Shown here: positions 27,713 through 36,470 of the stretch, in pieces
Position numbering within the stretch: position 1 is the first letter of the stretch
Layout: each line of letters begins with the position of its first letter
Assembly: GCA_963699825.1 (NCBI GenBank)
Contig: CAVOVI010000004.1
Location: 372,001-436,000, forward strand
Direction of reading: 5' to 3'
From: SPDF01 sp963699825
Lineage (GTDB): Bacteria > Gemmatimonadota > Gemmatimonadetes > Gemmatimonadales > GWC2-71-9
DNA: 64,000 nt
The notes under the pieces: model-generated
Database searches by the model: none
Told to the model about the DNA's origin: nothing
What the model saw: the letters and a program-made list of their open reading frames with translations, nothing else
Made by a program: the position numbers and the translations under genes

Positions 27713-29218
27713 TTAGCCGAGTCCGAACGCCTTGATCTTGCGGTACAAAGTCCGCTCTCCGATCCCCAGCACCTCGGCGGCCTTTCGGCGGTTTCCGCGG
27801 TACTCCTCGAGGGCAGCCTCGATCGCCCGTTTCTCCACTTCAGCCATTGTCATGCCAGACCTGTAGAGGATGGCCCCCCCGTCCTCCCCGGCCGATTCCC
27901 CCGCCAGGTCGGCCACCGGCTGCCGGTCCCCGATATCGATGATCTGGACCCGCTGGGGGCCCGAATCCATGCGCCGGCGGAGCTCCTCCATCTGGAGCCG
28001 TAAGTCCATGATATTACGTAAGATAAACTCCAATTCCTGCCCCGAAACATCCCGCCCCTCCTGGGGCAGTCGGACCGGCAAGAGGGACCCTGCCCCCTCC
28101 AGGACGTCCGCCGGGATGTCGCTGGCCCGGATCTCGTTGCCCGGGGCCAGCACCACCATCGATTCGACCAGATTCCGGAGCTGCCGGACGTTCCCGGGCC
28201 ACGGTGCCGCAACAAGCCGCTCCAGCGCCTCAGGCGCGATGCCCCGGAAGGGGCGGTCGTGGGCCTTGGAGAACTCCCGGATGAACCGGCGGACCAGCAG
28301 GGGGATGTCCTCGCGCCGCTCCCGCAGCGGGGGGAGGTAGATGTTGAGCACGCTGAGCCGGTAGTACAGGTCGTCGCGGAACTCGCCCATCTGCACGGCG
28401 TCGCGCAGGTTCCGGTTGGTGGCCGCCACGACCCGCACATCGACCTTGATCGGCGAGGTGCCGCCGACGCGGAAGAAGGCGCGGTTCTCGAGCACCCGCA
28501 GCAGCTTGACCTGCGTGGACGGCGGGATGTCGCCGATTTCGTCGAGGAAGATCGTCCCGGTATCCGCCAGCTCGAAGCGCCCCAGCCGCCGTTCGGCGGC
28601 GCCGGTGAACGCCCCCTTCTCGTGCCCGAACAACTCCGACTCCAGCAGCGTGTCGGGAATGGCGGCGCAGTCCACCGCGATGAACGGCATCCCCCGCCTC
28701 GGCGAGAGGTCGTGAATCGCCTTGGCGACGAGCTCCTTGCCGGTGCCCGACTCTCCCTGCACCAGCACTGTGCTCGAGACCGGCCCCATCTGCTCGATCT
28801 TGACGAGCACTTCCTGGATGGGGGCGCTCTCGCCGCTGATGCCGGTCCGCTGCTGCAGCCGGCGGCGCTCCACCAGGCGTCCCGCGACACCCACCACATC
28901 GTCCGGGATGATCGGCTTGCTCATCACCGCCGTCGCGCCGAGACGCGCGACGCGCTCGGCGCGCTCGGAATCGGTGGACTCCAGCAGCGCCAGCGTGGAC
29001 ACCTCCGCGTCGCGCGCCATCGCGATGAGGCCCACCGCCGGCGACTCGTGCACCGCGCCGGTCAGGATCAGGAGCTCGGGGCCCTCGCGGCGGAAGACGG
29101 AACGCACGTCGTCCATCGCCGAGACCATGGTCGTGGTGAATCCGGCCGCTTCGAGCGCCGCGTTGAGCGGCACTGCCGTTTCGAGGTCGTCCATCGTGAG
29201 GAGAATCTGTGCGGCCAT
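27713..29218 (-). CDS. Sigma-54-dependent activator with degenerate receiver
   Basis: Residues 1-120 have a receiver-like fold, but the phospho-acceptor position reads LLILTGAVHESP with no Asp, so it is probably not phosphorylated in the usual way; the conserved Lys is present (MSKPI). Residues 135-365 are an AAA+ sigma-54 activator with GESGTGKE, the loop GAFTGA and DEIGDIPPSTQVKLLR. After a linker, the C-terminal Fis-type helix-turn-helix is NRRKAAEVLGIGERTLYRKI. It lies 26 bases upstream of the Fe-S/GGDEF gene on the same strand. Targets unknown; the pilin promoter near 59.4 kb is one candidate. Confidence 0.9.
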   Translation of the reverse strand: MAAQILLTMDDLETAVPLNAALEAAGFTTTMVSAMDDVRSVFRREGPELLILTGAVHESPAVGLIAMARDAEVSTLALLESTDSERAERVARLGATAVMSKPIIPDDVVGVAGRLVERRRLQQRTGISGESAPIQEVLVKIEQMGPVSSTVLVQGESGTGKELVAKAIHDLSPRRGMPFIAVDCAAIPDTLLESELFGHEKGAFTGAAERRLGRFELADTGTIFLDEIGDIPPSTQVKLLRVLENRAFFRVGGTSPIKVDVRVVAATNRNLRDAVQMGEFRDDLYYRLSVLNIYLPPLRERREDIPLLVRRFIREFSKAHDRPFRGIAPEALERLVAAPWPGNVRQLRNLVESMVVLAPGNEIRASDIPADVLEGAGSLLPVRLPQEGRDVSGQELEFILRNIMDLRLQMEELRRRMDSGPQRVQIIDIGDRQPVADLAGESAGEDGGAILYRSGMTMAEVEKRAIEAALEEYRGNRRKAAEVLGIGERTLYRKIKAFGLG

Positions 29219-29224
29219 CGCCGG

Positions 29225-29719
29225 TCAGCCTTCCAGCACGGGGTGAGAAGTATTGATGCCGCGGACGAGGTCCACCGCATGATCGACGATGCCGTCGAGC
29301 ACCGCGAGGCCATCGCGCACGCCACCCGGGCTCCCGGGAAGGTTCACGATGAGTGACCGGCCCCGCACGCCGGCAAGCCCGCGAGAGAGCGCGGCCCGGG
29401 GAAATCGAGGCACGGCACTGGCCCGAATGGCCTCCGCAATACCGGGCGCTTCGCGCTCGAGCACCGCGCGGGTCGCCTCCGGAGTGACATCCCGTGCCGT
29501 GAGTCCGGTGCCGCCGGTCGTCAGAATGAGGTCCGCCCCTTCGCCGTCTGCCCACTCGGCGATGGTGCGCGCAATCGGTCCGGTCTCATCGGGTACGAGA
29601 GACCGCGCCGCCACTTCGTGGCCACGCTCCGCAGCCCAGGCGGCGATCGCGTCCCCGGAGCCGTCCGCCCGTTCACCCCGCGCACAGGCGTCCGAGATGG
29701 TGAGGATGGCTACGCGCAT
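29225..29719 (-). CDS. MoaB/Mog-family molybdopterin adenylyltransferase
   Basis: A 164-residue protein starting RVAILTISDACARGERAD, with the conserved LTTGGTGLTARDVTPEAT and VNLPGSPGGVRDGL of the MogA/MoaB family. It would adenylate molybdopterin in molybdenum cofactor synthesis. The ATG at 29719 is used; the open frame continues upstream without signal. No other moa/moe genes are visible here. It ends 6 bases before the sigma-54 activator start. Confidence 0.87.
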   Translation of the reverse strand: MRVAILTISDACARGERADGSGDAIAAWAAERGHEVAARSLVPDETGPIARTIAEWADGEGADLILTTGGTGLTARDVTPEATRAVLEREAPGIAEAIRASAVPRFPRAALSRGLAGVRGRSLIVNLPGSPGGVRDGLAVLDGIVDHAVDLVRGINTSHPVLEG

Positions 29720-29734
29720 GCGCGGGGCCAGGCG

Positions 29735-29772
29735 GCGAAGTAGGGGCACGCCATGGCGTGCCCCTACTTCGC
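29735..29772. repeat. Perfect 38-bp palindrome over the gcvT stop codon
   Basis: GCGAAGTAGGGGCACGCC on one side and its exact complement on the other meet at ATGG with no unpaired base beyond the centre. The last gcvT codons and stop (29764-29766) lie in it. The core GGGGCACGCC resembles the other REP elements of the window. It may end gcvT transcription or stabilise its mRNA. Confidence 0.85.
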
Positions 29773-30873
29773 TTTCCTGGCGGTGCCTTCGGTGTAGAAG
29801 GGCCGCTTGACTACCTCGGCAGGGATTCGGGTGCCGCGCGACTCCACTTCGAATCGCGTCCCGGGCTTGGCCGCTGCCACCGGCAGGTAGGTCGTGCCGA
29901 TCGGGATGCCGAGCGAAGGACTCATGCAGCCGCTGCGCACGATGTCCACCTGCGACCCCTCGTAGAAGACCGGGAAGCCGTGCCGTGGAATGCCGCGGTC
30001 GAGCAGCTTGAAGCCGACGAAACGCCGGGTGACGCCGCGTCCCTTCTGCGCCCGCAGCGCGTCGCTTCCGGTGAACGGACACCCCTTGTCGATCTTCACG
30101 ATCCAGCCGAGGCCGGCCTCGAGCGGTGTCGTGGTATCGTCGATGTCGTTTCCATAGAGGGGATAGGCGACCTCGAGGCGCAGCGAGTCGCGGGCGCCGA
30201 GCCCGATGGGCTGCGCGCGGCCCGGTCCCTCGAGTGCGCGCCAGATCGTCTCGGTGTCGCGGATGCGGCAGTAGATCTCGAAGCCGTCCTCGCCGGTGTA
30301 GCCGGTGCGGCTGACGAAGCAATCGGTACCCGCGACCTTGCCGGTGGTGAATTTGTAGTAGCCAAGGTCGTCGAGGGGGATGTCGGTGACGGGCGCCAGC
30401 ACCGCCTGCGCCGTCGGTCCCTGCAGCGCGAGGAGGCCGACGTCGTCCGAGATGTTCTTGAGCCGGACGTTGGCCCCACCCTTCTGCGCCACGACGTGCG
30501 CCCAGTCCTTGTCGATGTTCGCGGCGTTGACCACGAGCATCACCTTGTCCTCGAACCGGTAGACGGTGCAGTCGTCGACGAAGGTGCCCTCGGTGGTCAG
30601 GAGCGCGGAGTACTGCACGTCCCCGGCGCCGAGCGCCCCGACATCGTTGCAGGTGATCCGATTGACGAAGGCGTTCCGGTCGGGGCCGGTCACCTCGAAC
30701 TCGCCCATGTGGGAGACGTCGAAGAGCCCGGCGCCGGTGCGGGTCGCCTTGTGCTCCGCCTGAATGCCGCTGGGGTACTGGACCGGCATTTCCCAGCCGG
30801 CAAAGGGCACCATCTTGGCGCCGAGGGCGACGTGAATGTCGTAGAGGGGGGTGCGCTTCAGCGGAGCGTTCAT
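29764..30873 (-). CDS. gcvT: Glycine cleavage system T protein (aminomethyltransferase)
   Basis: About 369 residues from the ATG at 30873 (NAPLKRTPLYDIHVALGAKM). Hallmarks: MVPFAGWEMPVQYPSGI, GLFDVSHMGEFEVTGPD with the active-site Asp region, ALQGPTAQAV and SRTGYTGEDGFEIYC. It moves the aminomethyl carbon of glycine to tetrahydrofolate. gcvH and gcvP are not adjacent. The open frame runs further upstream but only through a dispersed repeat, so the ATG is preferred. The C-terminus is encoded inside a perfect palindrome. Confidence 0.93.
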   Translation of the reverse strand: MNAPLKRTPLYDIHVALGAKMVPFAGWEMPVQYPSGIQAEHKATRTGAGLFDVSHMGEFEVTGPDRNAFVNRITCNDVGALGAGDVQYSALLTTEGTFVDDCTVYRFEDKVMLVVNAANIDKDWAHVVAQKGGANVRLKNISDDVGLLALQGPTAQAVLAPVTDIPLDDLGYYKFTTGKVAGTDCFVSRTGYTGEDGFEIYCRIRDTETIWRALEGPGRAQPIGLGARDSLRLEVAYPLYGNDIDDTTTPLEAGLGWIVKIDKGCPFTGSDALRAQKGRGVTRRFVGFKLLDRGIPRHGFPVFYEGSQVDIVRSGCMSPSLGIPIGTTYLPVAAAKPGTRFEVESRGTRIPAEVVKRPFYTEGTARKAK

Positions 30874-30896
30874 TGTCTGGACCAAGGTAGAAGAAT

Positions 30897-30940
30897 CGAG
30901 ATTGCTTCGTCGGCCCTCGCGGGGCCTCCTCGCAATGACA
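30897..30940. repeat. Dispersed repeat, CATTGCGAGG family
   Basis: A single copy (AGATTGCTTCGTCGGCC through CCTCCTCGCAATGACA) between the argF stop and the gcvT start. It is nearly identical to the copy at 14047-14089. Confidence 0.88.
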
Positions 30941-30978
30941 ACATCAGGGGCGCGCGGCTGCGCACGCCGTCGGTGCAC

Positions 30979-31878
30979 CTATCCCATCAACTTCGCCATC
31001 AGGGCCTTCTGCACGTGGAGGCGGTTCTCCGCCTCGTCCCACACCCGCGACTGCGGACCTTCGAAGACCGCCTCGGTCACCTCTTCGCCGCGATGGGCGG
31101 GGAGGCAGTGGAGGAAGATCGCCTTCGCGTCGGCGCCCTTCATCAGCGCCTCGTCCACCAGGTAGCCCTCGAACGCCTTGGCGCGCTGGGCCGCCTCGTC
31201 TTCCTGGCCCATGGACGCCCAGACATCGGTGGTCACCACGTGGGCGCCGGCGGCCGCTTCGGCGGGATCCCGTGTCAGCGTGATGGCAGTCAGCGCCGCA
31301 TTCCGGTCGAGGATGGCCTTGTCCGGCTCATATCCCTCCGGGCAGGCGATGCGCAATTCGAATCCGAGGACGCCGGCGGCGTTGAGCCAGCTGTTGCACA
31401 TGTTGTTGCCGTCGCCGATCCAGGCCACCGTCTTTCCCTTCAGCGTGCCGAGCGCTTCCTGAATCGTCAGCAGGTCGGCGAGAATCTGGCAGGGATGGAG
31501 CAGGTCGGTGAGGCCGTTGATGACGGGAATCGTGGCGAACGTGGCGAGCTCCTCGACATCGGCGTGCGCGAAGGTGCGGATCATGATCCCGTCCACCATC
31601 CGGGAGAGCACCCGTGCGGTATCCCGAATCGGCTCGCCGCGGCCCAGCTGGATGTCCCGCGACGAGAGGAAGAGGGCGTGCCCCCCAAGCTGCAGCGTGC
31701 CGACCTCGAAGGAAACGCGGGTGCGGGTCGAGCTCTTGGCGAAGACCATCGCCAGCGTCTTCCCTGTCAGGGGCCGCTCCCGGTAGGTCCCGGACTTCAT
31801 CCGAGCGGCCAGATCGAGCAGGGAGAACAATTCGGCGGCTGAGAAGTCGGGGATGGAGAGGAAGTCGCGCTTGGACAT
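30979..31878 (-). CDS. argF: Ornithine carbamoyltransferase
   Basis: Carbamoyl-phosphate binding motif SSTRTRVSFE, then LLHPCQILADLLT and HCLPAHRGEEVTEAV identify an ornithine carbamoyltransferase of 299 residues, the expected length. It makes citrulline in arginine synthesis. HPCQ is the OTC-type version (N-acetylornithine enzymes differ in this loop), although acetylornithine or succinylornithine use cannot be excluded. Other arginine genes are not in the window. Confidence 0.88.
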   Translation of the reverse strand: MSKRDFLSIPDFSAAELFSLLDLAARMKSGTYRERPLTGKTLAMVFAKSSTRTRVSFEVGTLQLGGHALFLSSRDIQLGRGEPIRDTARVLSRMVDGIMIRTFAHADVEELATFATIPVINGLTDLLHPCQILADLLTIQEALGTLKGKTVAWIGDGNNMCNSWLNAAGVLGFELRIACPEGYEPDKAILDRNAALTAITLTRDPAEAAAGAHVVTTDVWASMGQEDEAAQRAKAFEGYLVDEALMKGADAKAIFLHCLPAHRGEEVTEAVFEGPQSRVWDEAENRLHVQKALMAKLMG

Positions 31879-31973
31879 GCACCGACCGTGGTCAGGAGGG
31901 GAAGAACAGCCAAATTGGCAGGAGGGAGTTTAGCTAAAGTAGGAGGGCCGGGGCAAGGCGGTCGTGCTGTGCG

Positions 31974-34425
31974 TCAGTTCTGCAGATACGCCTCCAGCCC
32001 CGCCTGTTTCACCATCGGCAGGTAGCGGGGATCGTCCCGGAGGCAGTCGAGATCCACGTTGGTCACGATCCAGCGCAGGCGCTTGGGCCGGATGCGGTAC
32101 AGGTTCTCGACCAGGTCCATCGCCTTCTTCGAGTCGCCCAACTCGCAGAGCATCGCCCCGATCCGGAGTTCCGCCACATTGAACCGCTCCGCCGGGACGA
32201 CGTCGGCCCGGTCGAGTCGCGCGATCAGGGAGTCCGCCTCGCGCCGCAGTCCCGCGCGGTATGCGCCGGCGTAGGCGGCGGTGTCGTGCGCCGCGAGCGC
32301 GGCCTCGAACGGCGCCGCCCAGGTCCCGTTGGGGTCGGCGAGTCGGCGGGTCCGCGTGGCGTCCTCCCGGCGCCCCAGCTTGTCGTAGGTGGTGACGAGG
32401 CGGGACCAGGCACCGGCACTTGGGCGGTCGGCCAGGGAGCGTTCCAGAACCGCCGCGGCCTCGGGGTACCGCCGGGCCGCCATCAAGCGCCGATGCGAAG
32501 CCGTTCAGCCGCAGCACACTTGGCTCCAGGTCGACGGCGTGCTGAAAGTCGGCGATGGCACCTTCGAGATCACCGTCGAGTTCCTGCCTGATAATGCCCC
32601 GGTACCGGTAGGCCTCGGCATATCCCGAATCGAGCGCCAGCATCCGGGCGATGGCGGCCCGCGCCCCCTCGAAGTCGTCATCCAGGTACAGCCGTGAGAC
32701 GGTGAGCGGGTTGTAGGCGAGGACGACTGTGCTGTCGAGTGACAGCGCCAGGTCGGTGAGCGAGTCAGCCCGGATGTGGACCTGGTTCGCGGTCAGGCCG
32801 GGAACACCCCAGCCGCGGATGTACGAGATGAAGTAGTAGTTGCCCATCCCGACGATCGCCTGCGGGTTTCGCGGCGAGCGCTCGAGCACCCGCTCGTAGA
32901 GGACGCGCGCTGAGTCGATCGTGGCGGAGTCGCCCGCGGCACCTGCGATGCCCTGCATCCATCGATGTCCGGCACGCAGCAGCAGGTCGAGCACCACCGG
33001 GTCCACGGTGGATCGCTCGATCGCGTCGCGGCGGTCCCCCAGCGTCAGCTGCAACTTCAACGAGTCGGCGATGCCCCCGACCACCGCGGGGATGAGGCCG
33101 GCGTAGTCGGTGTCCGGATACTGAAACCGGCCGGTCCAGAGGAGCCTGCCATCGGCGACCTGCACCAGTTCTGAATTGACGATGAGATTGCCGCCGAATC
33201 GTGCCAGGGTCCCCGTCAGGACAGCCGAGGCGCCCAGCTTTTCACCGAGGTCCACCGGGGAAGCTGCGGACGAATCGCGCCGAGAGAGGCTCATCGGTAT
33301 GACGTCCAGACCGGGCAAGCCCAGGAGGGCCGAGACCAGGACGTCCGGGATGCCGCTCCGGAGGTAATTAGTGGAAGAGTCAGGATTGGCGACGGCGAGA
33401 TCGGCGACCGCGAGCACCCAGCCGCTCTGGGCCGGGGAGGATGCCCTTCGCGACCAGAAGAGACCGGCAGCCACGATCCCTGCGAGCACGAGACCGAGCA
33501 TGGGCACCAGCAGCCGGGAGCGGGGTGCGGCGCGCCGAACGGGCACCGGCGTCCGGCCACCGACGTATCCAGGCTGCAGCGCCGCCGCGAAGCTGGCGGC
33601 CGTGGGAAAGCGGTCGGCAGGGGGGCGGGAGAGCACGCGCTGCAGCGCAGAATCGACCACGTCCGGGACATCTGCCCGCAACCGCCGTACCGAGGGGGCG
33701 TCCTCCGTCAGCCGCTTGGTCATGATTGCCTGCGGGGAGTGGCCCCTGAACGGCGGCGTACCCGCGAGCATCTCGAAGAGCACGCACCCGAAGGCATAGA
33801 GGTCGCTGCGGGCGTCGATCTCGCGCTCGCCGGCGGCCTGTTCCGGACTCATGTACGCCGGGGTACCGATGACGGAGCCGACATCGGTGAGCCGGGCATC
33901 CTCGGGCGTCTGGTGTGCGGCGACCGCGATGCCGAAGTCGGCCACCAGCGCGTGGCCGCCGGAGAGGAGAATGTTCTCCGGCTTGATGTCGCGGTGCACG
34001 ACCCCGGCCTGATGGGCGCACTCGAGTGCGCTCAGCACCTCGCGGGCGATGGCAAGCGCCTCCTCGACGGGGAGGCGCTCCTGATCCTCCAGCCGCTGCC
34101 GCAGTGACTCGCCCTGGACGAAGGGCATCACGTAGAAGAGCAAGGTCTCGCCATCGGCCTCGATGGCGCCGCTGTCGTGAAGCGGAAGAATGTGGGGATG
34201 CTGCAGCCCGGCGGCGAGCGTGATCTCGCGGAGGAACCGGTCCTTGCCCACCGAGGCGGTCAGGTCCGGCCGCAACACCTTGATCGCCACCTGGCGGTGG
34301 TGCTTGAGGTCGTCGGCCAGGAAGACAATGGCCATGCCCCCGCGCCCGAGCTCGCGCTCGAGGCGGTACCGGTCGGCCAGGGGGCCCTGGAGGGATGTGA
34401 GAAGGTTCATGTCTAGAGGAGGCAA
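31974..34425 (-). CDS. Ser/Thr protein kinase with TolB-like and TPR regions (frameshifted)
   Basis: Residues 15-285: a Hanks-type kinase with ELGRGGMAIVFLADD, catalytic loop VVHRDIKPENILL, DFGIA and GTPAYMSPEQAAGE. One transmembrane helix (LLVPMLGLVLAGIVAAGLFW) follows near residue 305, then a TolB-N-like domain (GASAVLTGTLARFGGNLIVN) and TPR-like helices outside. Near 32485 the frame changes: FASAL in one frame continues MAARRYPEAAAVLERS in the other, ending EAYLQN at 31974. Total about 816 residues. The start is TTG 34425 or ATG 34410; neither has a clear ribosome site. It follows hslU, where Firmicutes have codY. Confidence 0.88.
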
Positions 34426-34459
34426 TCTATGCCCCCGGAAACGTCAGTCCAGAGGTGAT

Positions 34460-35929
34460 CTACAAGATGTACCGGCGCAAATCGTCATCCGTCACGATGG
34501 CCATGAGACGGTCGCGCACCTTGGCACCATCATAGACGAAGCGCTTCTCGGTCGTTTCCGGCAGATCGAAGAGGAGGTCTTCCATCAGGGTCGCCATGAC
34601 GGTGTGGAGCCGGCGGGCGCCGATGTTCTCCATCTTTCCGTTGGCCAGCGCCGCGATCCGCGCCACCTCGGCGATGCCGTCGTCGGTGAACTCCAGCGTC
34701 GCCGACTCGGCGGCCACCAGCGCCTGGTACTGCTTGACGACGGCGTTTTCCGGCTCGGTCATGATGCGGATGAAGTCCGCCTCGGTGAGCGGGGTCAGCT
34801 CCACCCGGATCGGAAACCGACCCTGGAATTCCGGGATGAGGTCCGACGGCTTCGAGACGTGGAACGCCCCGGCGGCGATGAAGAGGATGTGGTCGGTCCG
34901 GACATAGCCGTAGCGGGTCTGGACCGTGGAGCCTTCCACGATCGGCAACAGGTCCCGCTGCACGCCCTCGCGGCTCACGTCCGGTCCGCCACCCTGCGAG
35001 CGCTCCCCGGCGATCTTGTCGATTTCGTCGATGAAGAGGATGCCGTGATTCTCGGTGCGGTCGAGCGCCTCGTTCACCACGTCGTCCATGTCCACCATCT
35101 TCTTCAGCTCTTCGTCGATCAGGATGCGTCGGGCGTCCGGCACCCGCACCGTCCGGCGCTTCTTCTTCTTCGGCATCATGTCCTGCAGCATCTCGACGAA
35201 GTTGATCTCGGAGCCCTCCATCCCGGTGGGCTGCTGCAGGAGGTCAAGCATCGGGTAGTTCTGCGGCGAGATCTCGAGATCCACCTCGCGATCGTCGAGC
35301 TTGCCGTCGAGCAGCATCTGCCGGAGCTTTTCGCGCGAACGCTGGCGGCCGGCCTCGGCGTCCACCGACTCCGACTGCGCGGCGCCCCCCGGCCCGACCA
35401 CGAAGACCTTCTCCTGCGCCGTGGACGCCTGCGCCGATGGCTTCGGCTCCGGCGGCGGCAGCAGGATGTCGAGCAACCGCTCGTCGGCCCGCTGCTCCGC
35501 CTGGGGCCAGACTTCGTCTTCCCGCTCCGCCCGCACCATCGAGATCGCCGCGTCCACCAGTTCGCGCACCATCGACTCGGCGTCGCGCCCGACGTAACCC
35601 ACCTCGGTGAACTTCGATGCCTCCACTTTCACAAACGGCGCGCCGGCCAGGCGCGCGAGACGACGGGCGACCTCCGTCTTCCCGACGCCGGTCGGGCCGA
35701 TCATGATGATGTTGTACGGGGTGATTTCATCCCGGATGCCGTCGGGGGCCTGGCTCCGGCGCCACCGGTTCCGGATGGCAATGGCGACCGCCTTCTTCGC
35801 GGCGTCCTGCCCGACGATGAACCGGTCCAGTTCCGCCACGATCTTCCGCGGCGGCAGTTCCTCCAGCCACGGCGGCGGCGGCTCGACGGGAGCGAGCGGG
35901 CTCTTCGGATCCACCGGAGGAGTGGTCAC
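34460..35929 (-). CDS. hslU: HslU ATPase subunit of the HslUV protease
   Basis: N-terminal LPPRKIVAELDRFIVGQDAAK, Walker A GPTGVGKTEVARRL, the HslU signature FVKVEASKFTEVGYVGRDAE, the intermediate domain (residues about 135-250), Walker B GILFIDEIDKIA and the C-terminal YIL that docks into HslV. Length 489 is somewhat longer than E. coli because of a Pro-rich N-terminus and extended I domain. The GTG start overlaps the hslV stop (GTGA), so the two are translationally coupled. Confidence 0.96.
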   Translation of the reverse strand: MTTPPVDPKSPLAPVEPPPPWLEELPPRKIVAELDRFIVGQDAAKKAVAIAIRNRWRRSQAPDGIRDEITPYNIIMIGPTGVGKTEVARRLARLAGAPFVKVEASKFTEVGYVGRDAESMVRELVDAAISMVRAEREDEVWPQAEQRADERLLDILLPPPEPKPSAQASTAQEKVFVVGPGGAAQSESVDAEAGRQRSREKLRQMLLDGKLDDREVDLEISPQNYPMLDLLQQPTGMEGSEINFVEMLQDMMPKKKKRRTVRVPDARRILIDEELKKMVDMDDVVNEALDRTENHGILFIDEIDKIAGERSQGGGPDVSREGVQRDLLPIVEGSTVQTRYGYVRTDHILFIAAGAFHVSKPSDLIPEFQGRFPIRVELTPLTEADFIRIMTEPENAVVKQYQALVAAESATLEFTDDGIAEVARIAALANGKMENIGARRLHTVMATLMEDLLFDLPETTEKRFVYDGAKVRDRLMAIVTDDDLRRYIL

Positions 35930-36468
35930 GAGCCGCCCAATTCGAGCACGGTGATGTGGTCGTTGGTGTAGACGCAGATGTCTGCGGCAATCTTGAGCGA
36001 GCGTTCCACGGTGTCTCTCGCGCTCAGGGAGGCATCGGGCAGCAGCGCGCGCGCAGCCGCCAGGGCGTAGTTGCCGCCGGAACCGACCGCCAGGATGCCG
36101 TCATCGGGCTCGATCAACTCGCCGCTTCCGCTCAGCAGGAAGCTGTGCTCCATGTTGGCCACCACGAGCAGCGCCTCGAGCCGGCGCAGGATGCGATCGC
36201 TGCGCCAATCCTTGGCCAGCTCGACCGCCGCCCGCGGCAGGTTGTCGGGATGACGCTCGAGCTTCTCCTCGAACTTCTCGTACAGCGTCAGTGCGTCGGC
36301 CACTGACCCGGCGAAGCCGGCCAGGATCTTTCCGCCCTTGAGGGTCCGGACCTTGGTGGCCCGCCCCTTCATGACCGTGTCGCCGACGCTCACCTGCCCG
36401 TCGCCTCCGAGGGCAACGCGGCCGTTCTTCCGGACGGTGAGGATGGTGGTGCCGTGGAATGTCGTCAT
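35926..36468 (-). CDS. hslV: HslV peptidase subunit of the HslUV protease
   Basis: After Met the chain starts TTFHGTTILTVRKNGRVALG; the threonine exposed by removal of Met is the catalytic nucleophile. GGDGQVSVGDTVMKG and GSGGNYALAAARALL are family motifs. The ATG at 36468 is preferred because it places the Thr next to Met; a GTG at 36474 overlapping the xerC stop is an alternative. It assembles with HslU. Confidence 0.96.
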   Translation of the reverse strand: MTTFHGTTILTVRKNGRVALGGDGQVSVGDTVMKGRATKVRTLKGGKILAGFAGSVADALTLYEKFEEKLERHPDNLPRAAVELAKDWRSDRILRRLEALLVVANMEHSFLLSGSGELIEPDDGILAVGSGGNYALAAARALLPDASLSARDTVERSLKIAADICVYTNDHITVLELGGS

Positions 36469-36470
36469 GC

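Noticed and set aside
30874..30978. Glycine riboswitch upstream of gcvT
   Set aside because: The short space is mostly filled by a dispersed repeat and shows no glycine aptamer core.
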